Positions 1 through 11,777 of a stretch of DNA of 64,000 bases are shown here, piece after piece. The notes beneath the pieces were generated by a model. It was not told where the DNA came from. It did not search any database and worked only from the letters and a program-made list of their open reading frames with translations. Position 1 is the stretch's first letter, and the number at the start of each line of letters is the position of its first letter. This stretch comes from Nectonema munidae (Eukaryota; Nematomorpha; Nectonematoida; Nectonematidae). The stretch is from contig JAUIRK010001021.1 in the NCBI GenBank assembly GCA_030549495.1, positions 1-64,000 on the forward strand, given 5' to 3'. The position numbers were made by a program, and so were the translations under genes.

Positions 1-16
1 TTGCGCTTGTCTGTGT

Positions 17-3000
17 TTAAGTCAACCCTGTTTGTGCCTGCCTGTGTTTGAGTGCTCCCTGTTTGAGCCTTCCTGTGTTTGAGTGCTCCTTGTTTGTGAC
101 TGCCTGTGTTATAGTACCCCATGGTTGTGCCTGCCTCTGTTTGAGTGCCTCCTGTTGTTTAAGTGCTCCCTGTTTGTGTCTGTCCGTGCTTGAGTGCCCC
201 ATATTTGTGCCTGCCTGTGTTTGAGTCTTCTGTTTGTGCCTGCCGGTGTTTGTGTCCTCCTTGTTTGTGCGTTCCTGTGTTTGTGTGGCCCCTGTAGGTG
301 TTTACCTGTTTTAAAGTGCTCCCTTTTTCTGCCTGAACTGTTTAAGTGCTACCTGTTTGTGCTTGCAAGTGTTTAAGTTTTCCCTCTTTGTGCCTGCCTG
401 TGTTTAAATCTTCCCTGTTTGTGCCCGCCTGTGTTTGATTGCTCCCTGTTTGTGCCTGCCTGTGTTTGAGTGCTCCCTGTTTGAACCTGCCTGTGTTTGA
501 GTGCTCCTTATTTGTGTCTGCCTGTGTTATAGTGTCCCATGTTTGAGTCCCTCTTGTTTTTGCCTGCTTGTGCCTTCCTGTGTTTGAATGCCGCTTATTG
601 GTGCTTGCCTGTGTTAAAGTACTTTCTTTTTGAGCCTGAATCTGTTTAAGTGCTCCCTGTTTGTGCCTGCCTGTGTTTAAGTCCACCCTGTTTGTACCTG
701 CGTGTGTTGGGTTTTCCCTGTTTGAGCCCTTGTTTGAACCTGCCTGCGTTTGTGTGCTCCGTGTTTGTGTCTGCCTGTGTTATAGTGTCCCATGTTTGAG
801 TGCCTCCTGTTTATGCCTGATTATGGTTGAATGCCCCCTGTTGGTGTTTGCCTTTATTAAAGTGCTCCCTTTTTGTGCCTGTCTCTATTTAAGTGCTCCC
901 TATTTGTGCCTGCCTGTGTTTAAGTCAACCCTGTTTGCGCCTGCGTGTGTTGAGTTCTCCCTGTTTGAGTGCCTGCCTGTGTTTAAGTGCTTCTTGTTTC
1001 TACTTGACTATTGTTTAAGTCCTACCTGTGTTTAAGGGCTCCTTGTTTGTGCCTGCCTGTATTTGGGTGCTCCCTGTTGATAGTGTGCTCGTTGTTGTTC
1101 CTGCCTGTGTTTGAGTGCTCCCTATTTTGCCTGTGTGTGTTTGAGTGCCCTCTGTTGATACTTGTCTGTGTTTAAGTGTTCCCTTTTTGTGCTTAAATCT
1201 GTTTAAGTGCTTGCATGTGGTTAAGTCCACCCTGTTTGTGCCTGCCTGTGTCGGGTGCTCCCTGTGTTTGAGTGCCTGCCTGTGTTTAAGTGCTCCCTTT
1301 TCTCCTTGCCCTCGTTGTTTGTGTCTGACTGTGTTTGGATGCTGCCTGTTGATTTAGTGCTCGTCGTTTGTTTCTGCCTTTGTTTGAGTGCTCCCTGTTT
1401 TTGCCTGTATGTGCTTCCTGTGTTTGAGTGCCCTCTGTTGGTGCTAGCCTGTGTTAAAGTGCTCCCTTTTTGTGCTGAATCTGTTTAAGTGCTCCCTGTT
1501 TGAGCTTGCATGTGTTTAAGTGTTCCCTGTTTTTGCCAGCCTGTGTTTAAGTCCTCCCTGTTTGTGCCTGCCTGTGTTTGAGTGCTCCCTTTTGGAGCTT
1601 GCCTGTGTTTGAGTGCTCCTTGTTTGTGTTTGCCTGTGTTATAGTGCCTCCTGTTTATGCCTGCTTGTGTTTGCCTGTGTTAAAGTGCTCTCTTTTTGTG
1701 CCTGTCTCTGTTTAAGTGCTCCATTTTTGTGCCGGTCTCTATTTAAGTGTTCCCTGTTTGTGCCTGCCTGTGTTTCACTCAACCCTATTTGTGCCTGCGT
1801 GTGTTGGGTTCTCCCTCTTTGAGTGCCTGCCTATGTTTAAGTGCTACTTGTTTCTGCTTGACAATTGTTTAAGTCCTACCTGTGTTTAAGTGCTTCTTGT
1901 TTGTGCCTGCCTGTGTTTGGGTGCTCCCTGTTGATAGAGTTCTCGTTGTTTGTTCCTGACTGTGTTTGAGTGCTCCCTATTTTGCCTGTGTGTGTTTGAG
2001 TGCCCTCTGTTGATACTTGTCTGTGTTTATGTGTTCCCTTTTTGTGCTTAAATCTGTTTAAGTGCTTGCATGTGGTTAAGTCCACCCTGTTTGTGCCTGG
2101 CTGTGTCGGGTACTCCCTGTGTTTGAGTGCCTGCCTGTGTTTAAGTGCTCCTTTTTCTCCTTGCCCTCGTTGTTTGTGTCTGACTGTGTTTGGATGCTGC
2201 CTGTTGATTTAGTGCTCGTCGTTTGTTTCTGCCTTTGTTTGAGTGCTCCCTGTCTTTGCCTGTATGTGCTTCCTGTGTTTGAGTGCCCTCTGTTGGTGCT
2301 AGCCTGTGTTAAAGTGCTCCCTTTTTGTGCTGAATCTGTTTAAGTGCTCCCTGTTTGAGCTTGCATGTGTTTAAGTGTTCCCTGTTTGTGCCAGCCTGTG
2401 TTTAAGTCCTCCCTGTTTGTGCCTGCCTGTGTTTGAGTGCTCCCTTTTGGAGCTTGCCTGTGTTTGAGTGCTCCTTGTTTGTGTCTGCCTGTGTTATAGT
2501 GCCTCCTGTTTATGCCTGCTTGTGTTTGCCTGTGTTAAAGTGCTCCCTTTTTGTGCCTGTCTCTATTTAAGTGCTCCCTTTTTGTGCCTGTCTCTATTTA
2601 TGTGCTCCCTATTTGTGCCTGCCTGTGTTTAAGTCAACCCTGTTTGTGCCTGGGTGTGTTGAGTTCTCCCTGTTTGAGTGCCTGCCTGTGTTTAAGTGCT
2701 TCTTGTTTCTACTTGACTATTGTTTAAGTTTTAACTGTGTTTAAGGGCTCCTTGTTTGTGCCTGTCTGTGTTTGGGTGCTCACTATTGATAGAGTGCTCG
2801 TTGTTGTTCCTGCCTGTGTTTGAGTGCTCCCTATTTTGCCTGTGTGTGTTTGAGTGCCCTCTGTTGATACTTGTCTGTGTTTAAGTGTTCCCTTTTGTGC
2901 TTAAATCTGTTTAAGTGCTTGCATGTGGTTAAGTCCACCCTGTTTGTGCCTGCCTGTGTCGGGTGCTCCCTGTGTTTGAGTGCCTGCCTGTGTTTAAGTG

Positions 3001-4334
3001 CTCCCTTTTCTCCTTGCCCTCGTTGTTTGTGTCTGACTGTGTTTGGATGCTACCTGTTGATTTAGTGCTCGTCGTTTGTTTCTGCCTTTGTTTGAGTGCT
3101 CCCTGTTTTTGCCTGTATGTGCTTCCTGTGTTTGAGTGCCCTCTGTTGGTGCTAGCCTGTGTTAAAGTGCTCCCTTTTTGTGCTGAATCTGTTTAAGTGC
3201 TCCCTGTTTGAGCTTGCATGTGTTTAAGTGTTCCCTGTTTGTGCCAGCCTGTGTTTAAGTCCTTCCTGTTTGTGCCTGCCTGTGTTTGAGTGCTCCCTTT
3301 TGGAGCTTGCCTGTGTTTGAGTGCTCCTTGTTTGTGTCTGCCTGTGTTATAGTGCCTCCTGTTTATGCCTGCTTGTGTTTGCCTGTGTTAAAGTGCTCTC
3401 TTTTTGTGCCTGTCTCTGTTTAAGTGCTCCATTTTTGTGCCGGTCTCTGTTTAAGTGCTCCCTGTTTGTGCCTGCCTGTGTTTCACTCAACCCTATTTGT
3501 GCCTGCGTGTGTTGGGTTCTCCCTCTTTGAGTGCCTGCCTATGTTTAAGTTCTCCTTGTTTCTGCTTGACAATTGTTTAAGTCCTACATGTGTTTAATTG
3601 CTTCTTGTTTGTGCCTGCCTGTGTTTGGGTGCTCCCTGTTGATAGAGTTCTCGTTGTTTGTTCCTGACTGTGTTTGAGTGCTCCCTATTTTGCCTATGTG
3701 TTGAGTGCCCTCTGTTGGTACTTTCCTGTGTTTAAGTGTCGTTTGAGTGTTACCTGTTTGCGCCTGCCTGTATCTAAGTGCTCGCTGTTTGTGCCTGCCT
3801 GTGTTTATTTCTACCTTGTTTGTGCTTGCGTATGTTGGGTTCTCCCTATTTGAGAGCCTGCATGTGTTTAAGTGCTCCCTCTTTCTGCTTGCTTATTGTT
3901 TAAGTGCTCCTTGTTTGTGCCTGACCGCGTTTGGGTGCTTCCTGTTGATTGAGTGCTCGTCGTTTGTTCCTGCCTGTGTTTGAGTGCTCCTTGTTTTTGC
4001 CTGTATGTGCTTCTTGTTTGTGCCTTCCTGTGTTTGAGTGCCCTCTGTTGGTGCTTGCCTGTGTTAAAGTGCTCCCTTTTAGTGCCTGAATCTGTTTAAG
4101 TGCTCGGGGTTTGAGCTTGCATGTGTTCCCTTTTATGCCAGCCTGTGTTTAAGTCCTACCTGTTTGTGCCTGCCTGTGTTTGAGTGCTCCCTTTTTGAGC
4201 CTGCCTGTGTTTGGGTTCTCCTTGTTTGTGTCTGCCTGTGTTATAGTGCCTCCTGTTTATGCCTGCTTGTTTTTGAATGCCCCCTGTTGGTGCTTGCCTG
4301 TGTTAAAGTGCTCCCTTTTTGCGCCTGCCTGTGT
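17..4334 (+). repeat. HOR unit 1, three-module type (4318 bp)
   Basis: This unit starts at the TTAAGTCAACCCTG monomer and carries the CTGTAGGTG landmark at 292. It holds three tandem ~855-bp modules at 1145-1999, 2000-2853 and 2854-3704. Its first ~1.2 kb shares private variants with unit 3 at constant offset 6313, for example CCTGAACTG instead of CCTGAATCTG and a GTTTGATTG monomer. Its later part matches unit 9 at offset about 25,519. Near 4,114 it lacks 8 bp that unit 9 has, and downstream of this the offset becomes 25,527. Confidence 0.9.
1145..1999 (+). repeat. Prototype ~855-bp module of the HOR
   Basis: This is the first clear copy of the intermediate-level repeat. It runs from the GTGCCCTCTGTTGATAC monomer to the next copy of it 855 bp later (~27.6 monomers, so the module carries small indels). 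It includes a CTCCTTGCCCTCG stretch, GTGCTCGTCGTTTG, and an ACAATTGT palindrome at 1861-1868. Further copies lie at 2000, 2854, 9451, 10306, 12907, 13762, 16341, 17193, 19773, 20628, 23208, 24060, 26663, 27518, 28373, 34945, 35783, 37966, 38814, 41399, 42262, 44882, 45723, 46509, 53042, 53899, 57069, 59751 (truncated) and 63238 (cut by the window end). The number of these copies sets unit length. Confidence 0.88.
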
Positions 4335-6329
4335 TTAATTCAACCCTGTTTGTGCCTGCCTGTGTTTGAGTGCTCCCTGTTTGAGCCTTCCTGTATTTGA
4401 GTGCTCCTTGTTTGTGACTGCCTGTGTTATAGTGCCCCATGTTTGTGCCTGCCTCTGTTTGAGTGCCTCCTGTTGTTTAAGTGCTCCCTGTTTGTGTCTG
4501 TCCGTGCTTGAGTGCCCCATATTTGTGCCCTCCTGTGTTTGAGTGCCTTCTGTTTTTGCGTGCCTGTGTTTGTGTCCTATTTGTTTGTGCGTTCCTGTGT
4601 TTGTGTGGAACCTGTAGGTGTTTACCTGTTTTAAAGTGCTCCCTTTTTCTGCCTGAATCTGTTTAAGTGCTACCTGTTTGTGCTTGCATGTGTTTAAATT
4701 TTCCCTGTTTGTGCCTGCCTGTGTTTAAATCCTCCCTGTTTGTGCCTGCCTGTGTTTGAGTGCTCCCTGTTTGTGCCTGCCTGTGTTTGAGTGCTCCCTG
4801 TTTGAACCTACCTGTGTTTGAGTGCTCCTTATTTGTGTCTGCCTATGTTATAGTGTCCCATGTTTTAGTCCCTCTTGTTTTTGCCTGCTTGTGCCTTCCT
4901 GTGTTTGAATGCCCCTTATTGGTGCTTGCCTGTGTTATAGTACTTTCTTTTTGAGCCTGGATCTGTTTAAGTGCTCCCTGTTTGTGCCTGCCTGTGTTTA
5001 AGTCCACCCTGTTTGTACCTGCATGTGTTGGGTTTTCCCTGTTTGAGGCCTTGTTTGAACTTGCCTGCGTTTGTGTGCTCCGTGTTTGTGTCTGCCTGTG
5101 TTATAGTGTCGCATGTTTGAGTGCCTGCTGTTTATGCCTTATTATGGTTGAATGCCCTCTGTTGGTGTTTGCCTGTGTTAAAGTGCTCTCTTTTTGTGCC
5201 TGTCTCTGTTTAAGTGCTCCCTGTTTGTGCCTGAATGTGTTTAAGTCAACCCTATTTGTGCCTGCGTGTGTTGGGTTCTGCCTGTTTGAGTGCCTGCCTC
5301 TGTTTAAGTGCTCTTTGTTTCTGCTTGACTATTGTTTAAGTCCTACCTGTGTTTAAGGGCTCCTTGTTTGTGCCTCACTGTGTTTGGGTGCTCCCTGTTG
5401 ATAGAGTGCTCATTGTTGTCCCTGCCTGTGTTTGAGTGCTCCTTATTTTGCCTGTGTGTGTTTTAGTGCCCTCTGTTGATACTTGTCTGTGTTTAACTGT
5501 TCCCTTTTTGTGCTTAAATCTGTTTAAGTGCTTGCATGTTGTTAAGTCCACCCTGTTTGTGCCTGCCTGTGTCGGGTGCTCGCTTTGTGTGAGTGCTCCC
5601 TTTTTGAGCCTGCCTGTGTTTGAGTGCTCCTTGTTTGTGTCTGCCTGTGTTATAGTGCCCCATGTTTGAGTGCCTCCTGTTTATGTCTGCTTGTGTTTGA
5701 TTGCACTCCTGTTGGTGTTTGCCTGTGATAAAGTGCTCCCTTTTTGTGCCTGTCTCTTTTTAAGTGCTCCCTGTTTGTGCCTGCCTGTGTTTAAGTCAAC
5801 CCTGTTTGTGCCTGCGTGTGTTGGGTTCTCCCTATTTGAGAGCCTGTATGTGTTTAATTCCTCCCTCTTTCTGCTTGCTTATTGTTTAAGTGCTCCTTGT
5901 TTGTGCCTGACCGCGTTTGGGTGCTTCCTGTTGATTGAGTGCTCGTCGTTTGTTCCTGCCTGTGTTTGAGTGCTCACTGTTTTTGCCTGTATGTGCTTCT
6001 TGTTTGTGCCTTCCTGTGTTTGAGTGCCCTCTGTTAGTGCTTGCCTGTGTTAAAGTGCTCCCTTTTCGTGCCTGAATCTGTTTAAGTGCTCCGGGTTTGA
6101 GCTTGCATGTGTTTAAGTGTTCCCTGTTTGTGCCAGCCTGTGTTTAAGTCCTCCCTGTTAGTGCCTGCCTGTGTTTGAGTGCTCCCTTTTTGAGCCTGCC
6201 TATGTTTGGATGCTCCTTGTTTGTGTCTGCCTGTGTTATAGTGCCTCCTATTTATGCCTGCTTGTTTTTGAATGCCCCCTGTTGGTGCTTACCTGTGTTA
6301 AAGTGCTCCCTTTTTGCGTTTGTCTGTGT
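4335..6329 (+). repeat. HOR unit 2, short type, subtype B (1995 bp)
   Basis: This short unit opens with the subtype-B monomer TTAATTCAACCCTG and has GGAACCTGTAGGTG at its landmark (4612) where other units have GGCCCC. It contains no complete ~855-bp module. The array passes instead through the short-type junction GGGTGCTCGCTTTGTGTGAG near 5575-5595. It is collinear with the starts of units 10 and 19 at exactly +25,527 and +51,054. Confidence 0.88.
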
Positions 6330-8320
6330 TTAAGTCAACCCTGTTTGTACCTGCCTGTGTTTGAGTGCTCCCTGTTTGAGCCTTTCTGTGTTTGAGTGCT
6401 CCTTGTTTGTGACTGCCTGTTTTATAGTACCCCACGGTTGTGCCTGCCTCTGTTTGAGTGCCTCCTGTTGTTTAAGTGCTCCCTGTTTGTGTCTGTCCGT
6501 GCTTGAGTGCCCCATATTTGTGCCTGCCTGTGTTTGAGTCTTCTGTTTGTGCCTGCCGGTGTTTGTGTCCTCCTTGTTTGTGCGTTCCTGTGTTTGTGTG
6601 GCCCCTGTAGGTGTTTACCTGTTTTAAAGTGCTCCCTTTTTCTGCCTGAACTGTTTAAGTGCTACCTGTTTGTGCTTGCAAGTGTTTAAGTTTTCCCTCT
6701 TTGTGCCTGCCTGTGTTTAAATCTTCCCTGTTTGTGCCCGCCTGTGTTTGATTGCTCCCTGTTTGTGCCTGCCTGTGTTTGAGTGCTCCCTCTTTGAACC
6801 TGCCTGTGTTTGAGTGCTCCTTATTTGTGTCTGCCTGTGATATAGTGCCCATGTTTGAGTCCCTCTTCTTTTTGCCTGCTTGTGCCTTCCTGTGTTTGAA
6901 TGCCGCTTGTTGGTGCTTGCCTGTGTTAAAGTACTTTCTTTTTGAGCCTGAATCTGTTTAAGTGCTCCCTGTTTGTGCCTGCCTGTGTTTAAGTCCACCC
7001 TGTTTGTACCTGCGTGTGTTGGGTTTTCCCTGTTTGAGCCCTTGTTTGAACCTGCCTGCGTTTGTGTGCTCTGTGTTTGTGTCTGCCTGTGTTATAGTGT
7101 CCCATGTTTGAGTGCCTCCAGTTTATGCCTGATTATGGTTGAATGCCCCCTGTTGGTGTTTGCCTTTATTAAAGTGCTCCCTTTTTGTGCCTGTCTCTAT
7201 TTAAGTGCTCCCTATTTGTGCCTGCCTGTGTTTAAGTCAACCCTGTTTGCGCCTGCGTGTGTTGAGTTCTCCCTGTTTGAGTGCCTGCCTGTGTTTAAGT
7301 GCTTCTTGTTTCTACTTGACTATTGTTTAAGTCCTACCTGTGTTTAAGGGCTCCTTGTTTGTGCCTGCCTGTATTTGGGTGCTCCCTGTTGATAGTGTGC
7401 TCGTTGTTGTTCCTGCCTGTGTTTGAGTGCTCCCTATTTTGCCTGTGTGTGTTTGAGTGCCCTCTGTTGATACTTGTCTGTGTTTAAGTGTTCCCTTTTT
7501 GTGCTTAAATCTGTTTAAGTGCTTGCATGTTGTTAAGTCCACCCTGTTTGTGCCTGCCTGTGTCGGGTGCTCGCTTTGTGTGAGTGCTCCCTTTTTGAGC
7601 CTGCCTGTGTTTGAGTGCTCCTTGTTTGTGTCTGCCTGTGTTATAGTGCCCCATGTTTGAGTGCCTCCTGTTTATGTCTGCTTGTGTTTGATTGCACTCC
7701 TGTTGGTGTTTGCCTGTGATAAAGTGCTCCCTTTTTGTGCCTGTCTCTTTTTAAGTGCTCCCTGTTTGTGCCTGCCTGTGTTTAAGTCAACCCTGTTTGT
7801 GCCTGCGTGTGTTGGGTTCTCCCTATTTGAGAGCCTGTATGTGTTTAATTCCTCCCTCTTTCTGCTTGCTTATTGTTTAAGTGCTCCTTGTTTGTGCCTG
7901 ACCGCGTTTGGGTGCTTCCTGTTGATTGAGTGCTCGTCGTTTGTTCCTGCCTGTGTTTGAGTGCTCACTGTTTTTGCCTGTATGTGCTTCTTGTTTGTGC
8001 CTTCCTGTGTTTGAGTGCCCTCTGTTAGTGCTTGCCTGTGTTAAAGTGCTCCCTTTTCGTGCCTGAATCTGTTTAAGTGCTCCGGGTTTGAGCTTGCATG
8101 TGTTTAAGTGTTCCCTGTTTGTGCCAGCCTGTGTTTAAGTCCTCCCTGTTAGTGCCTGCCTGTGTTTGAGTGCTCCCTTTTTGAGCCTGCCTATGTTTGG
8201 ATGCTCCTTGTTTGTGTCTGCCTGTGTTATAGTGCCTCCTATTTATGCCTGCTTGTTTTTGAATGCCCCCTGTTGGTGCTTACCTGTGTTAAAGTGCTCC
8301 CTTTTTGCGCTTGTCTGTGT
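6330..8320 (+). repeat. HOR unit 3, short type (1991 bp)
   Basis: This short unit has no complete module and carries the same GCTCGCTTTGTGTGAG junction near 7570. Its landmark is at 6605. The first ~1.2 kb copies variants private to unit 1, and the last part matches unit 2 closely. It therefore reads as a mosaic of a unit-1 front and a unit-2 back. Confidence 0.87.
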
Positions 8321-11300
8321 TTAAGTCAACCCTGTTTGTGCCTGCCTGTGTTTGAGTGCTCCCTGTTTGAGCCTTCCTGTGTTTGAGTGCTCCTTGTTTG
8401 TGACTGCCTGTGTTATAGTACCCCATGGTTGTGCCTGCCTCTGTTTGAGTGCCTCCTGTTGTTTAAGTGCTCCCTGTTTGTGTCTGTCCGTGCTTGAGTG
8501 CCCCATATTTGTGCCTGCCTGTGTTTGAGTCTTCTGTTTGTGCCTGCCGGTGTTTGTGTCCTCCTTGTTTGTGCGTTCCTGTGTTTGTGTGGCCCCTGTA
8601 GGTGTTTACCTGTTTTAAAGTGCTCCCTTTTTCTGCCTGAATCTGTTTAAGTGCTACCTGTTTGTGCTTGCAAGTGTTTAAGTTTTCCCTCTTTGTGCCT
8701 GCCTGTGTTTAAATCCTCCCTGTTTGTGCCCGCCTGTGTTTGAGTGCTCCCTGTTTGTGCCTGCCTGTGTTTGAGTGCTCCCTGTTTGAACCTGCCTGTG
8801 TTTGAGTGCTCCTTATTTGTGTCTGCCTGTGTTATAGTGTCCCATGTTTGAGTCCCTCTTGTTTTTGCCTGCTTGTGCCTTCCTGTGTTTGAATGCCGCT
8901 TATTGGTGCTTGCCTGTGTTAAAGTACTTTCTTTTTGAGCCTGAATCTGTTTAAGTGCTCCCTGTTTGTGCCTGCCTGTGTTTAAGTCCACCCTGTTTGT
9001 ACCTGCGTGTGTTGGGTTTTCCCTGTTTGAGCCCTTGTTTGAACCTGCCTGCGTTTGTGTGCTCCGTGTTTGTGTCTGCCTGTGTTATAGTGTCCCATGT
9101 TTGAGTGCCTCCTGTTTATGCCTGATTATGGTTGAATGCCCTCTGTTGGTGTTTGCCTTTATTAAAGTGCTCCCCTTTTTGTGCCTGTCTCTATTTAAGT
9201 GCTCCCTATTTGTGCCTGCCTGTGTTTAAGTCAACCCTGTTTGCGCCTGCGTGTGTTGAGTTCTCCCTGTTTGAGTGCCTGCCTGTGTTTAAGTGCTTCT
9301 TGTTTCTACTTGACTATTGTTTAAGTCCTACCTGTGTTTAAGGGCTCCTTGTTTGTGCCTGCCTGTATTTGGGTGCTCCCTGTTGATAGTGTGCTCGTTG
9401 TTGTTCCTGCCTGTGTTTGAGTGCTCCCTATTTTGCCTGTGTGTGTTTGAGTGCCCTCTGTTGATACTTGTCTGTGTTTAAGTGTTCCCTTTTTGTGCTT
9501 AAATCTGTTTAAGTGCTTGCATGTGGTTAAGTCCACCCTGTTTGTGCCTGCCTGTGTCGGGTGCTCCCTGTGTTTGAGTGCCTGCCTGTGTTTAAGTGCT
9601 CCCTTTTCTCCTTGCCCTCGTTGTTTGTGTCTGACTGTGTTTGGATGCTGCCTGTTGATTTAGTGCTCGTCGTTTGTTTCTGCCTTTGTTTGAGTGCTCC
9701 CTGTTTTTGCCTGTATGTGCTTCCTGTGTTTGAGTGCCCTCTGTTGGTGCTAGCCTGTGTTAAAGTGCTCCCTTTTTGTGCTGAATCTGTTTAAGTGCTC
9801 CCTGTTTGAGCTTGCATGTGTTTAAGTGTTCCCTGTTTTTGCCAGCCTGTGTTTAAGTCCTCCCTGTTTGTGCCTGCCTGTGTTTGAGTGCTCCCTTTTG
9901 GAGCTTGCCTGTGTTTGAGTGCTCCTTGTTTGTGTTTGCCTGTGTTATAGTGCCTCCTGTTTATGCCTGCTTGTGTTTGCCTGTGTTAAAGTGCTCTCTT
10001 TTTGTGCCTGTCTCTGTTTAAGTGCTCCATTTTTGTGCCGGTCTCTATTTAAGTGTTCCCTGTTTGTGCCTGCCTGTGTTTCAGTCAACCCTATTTGTGC
10101 CTGCGTGTGTTGGGTTCTCCCTCTTTGAGTGCCTGCCTATGTTTAAGTGCTCCTTGTTTCTGCTTGACAATTGTTTAAGTCCTACCTGTGTTTAAGTGCT
10201 TCTTGTTTGTGCCTGCCTGTGTTTGGGTGCTCCCTGTTGATAGAGTTCTCGTTGTTTGTTCCTGACTGTGTTTGAGTGCTCCCTATTTTGCCTGTGTGTG
10301 TTTGAGTGCCCTCTGTTGATACTTGTCTGTGTTTATGTGTTCCCTTTTTGTGCTTAAATCTGTTTAAGTGCTTGCATGTGGTTAAGTCCACCCTGTTTGT
10401 GCCTGCCTGTGTCGGGTACTCCCTGTGTTTGAGTGCCTGCCTGTGTTTAAGTGCTCCCTTTTCTCCTTGCCCAAGTTGTTTGTGTCTGACTGTGTTTGGA
10501 TGCTGCCTGTTGATTTAGTGCTCGTCGTTTGTTTCTGCCTTTGTTTGAGTGCTCCTTGTTTTTGCCTGTATGTGCTTCCTGTGTTTGAGTGCCCTCTGTT
10601 GGTGCTAGCCTGTGTTAAAGTGCTCCCTTTTTGTGCTGAATCTGTTTAAGTGCTCCCTGTTTGAGCTTGCATGTGTTTAAGTGTTCCCTGTTTGTGCCAG
10701 CCTGTGTTTAAGTCCTCCCTGTTTGTGCCTGCCTGTGTTTGAGTGCTCCCTTTGGAGCTTGTTTGAGCCTTTTGTGCCTGTGTTATGTGCCTCATGTGCT
10801 CCTTGTTTGTGTTTGCCTGTGTTAAAGTGCTCTCTTTTTGTGCCTGTCTCTGTTTAAGTGCTCCATTTTTGTGCCGGTCTCTGTTTAAGTGCTCCCTGTT
10901 TGTGCCTGCCTGTGTTTCACTCAACCCTATTTGTGCCTGCGTGTGTTGGGTTCTCCCTCTTTGAGTGCCTGCCTATGTTTAAGTGCTCCTTGTTTCTGCT
11001 TGACAATTGTTTAAGTCCTACATGTGTTTAAGTGCTTCTTGTTTGTGCCTGCCTGTGTTTGGGTGCTCCCTGTTGATAGAGTTCTCGTTGTTTGTTCCTG
11101 ACTGTGTTTGGGTGCTCCCTATTTTGCCTATGTGTTGAGTGCCCTCTGTTGGTACTTGTCTGTGTTTAAGTGTCGTTTGAGTGTTACCTGTTTGCGCCTG
11201 CCTGTATCTAAGTGCTCGCTGTTTGTGCCTGCCTGTGTTTAATTCCACCTTGTTTGTGCTTGCGTATGTTGGGTTCTCCCTATTTGAGAGCCTGCATGTG

Positions 11301-11777
11301 TTTAAGTGCTCCCTGTTTCTGCTTGCTTATTGTTTAAGTGCTCCTTGTTTGTGCCTGACCGTGTTTGGGTGCTTCCTGTTGATTGAGTGCTCGTCGTTTG
11401 TTCCTGCCTGTGTTTGAGTGCTCACTATTTTTGCCTGTATGTGCTTCTTGTTTGTGCCTTCCTGTGTTTGAGTGCCCTTTGTTGGTGCTTGCCTGTGTTA
11501 AAGTGCTCCCTTTTTGTGCCTGAATCTGTTTAAGTGCTCCCTGTTTGAGCCTGCATGTGTTTAAGTGTTCCCTGTTTGTGCCAGCCTGTGTTTAAGTCCT
11601 CCCTGTTAGTGCCTGCCTGTGTTTGAGTGCTCCCTTTTTGAGCCTGCCTATGTTTGGGTGCTCCTTGTTTGTGTCTGCCTGTGTTATAGTGCCTCCTATT
11701 TATGCCTGCTTGTTTTTGAATGCCCCCTGTTGGTGCTTACCTGTGTTAAAGTGCTCCCTTTTTGCGCTTGTCTGTGT
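8321..11777 (+). repeat. HOR unit 4, two-module type (3457 bp)
   Basis: Landmark at 8596; modules at 9451-10305 and 10306-11138. The second module has GCCCAAGTTG in place of GCCCTCGTTG near 10,470. It also has a scrambled stretch at about 10,745-10,815, where parts of several monomers are joined out of order. The unit is otherwise almost the same as units 5 to 8. Confidence 0.9.

Noticed and set aside
342-686. - strand open frame of 114 residues, Gln/Lys/His-rich with a 31-residue period
   Set aside because: The reverse complement of the monomer is stop-free by chance in every frame, so such frames are expected. Copies elsewhere are shortened by ordinary monomer changes.
661-1035. + strand open frame of 124 residues rich in Cys, Leu, Phe and Val, repeated in many units
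   Set aside because: It begins with GTG, not ATG, consists only of satellite monomers read through indels, and differs in length from unit to unit because small indels shift the frame. No signal of coding selection.
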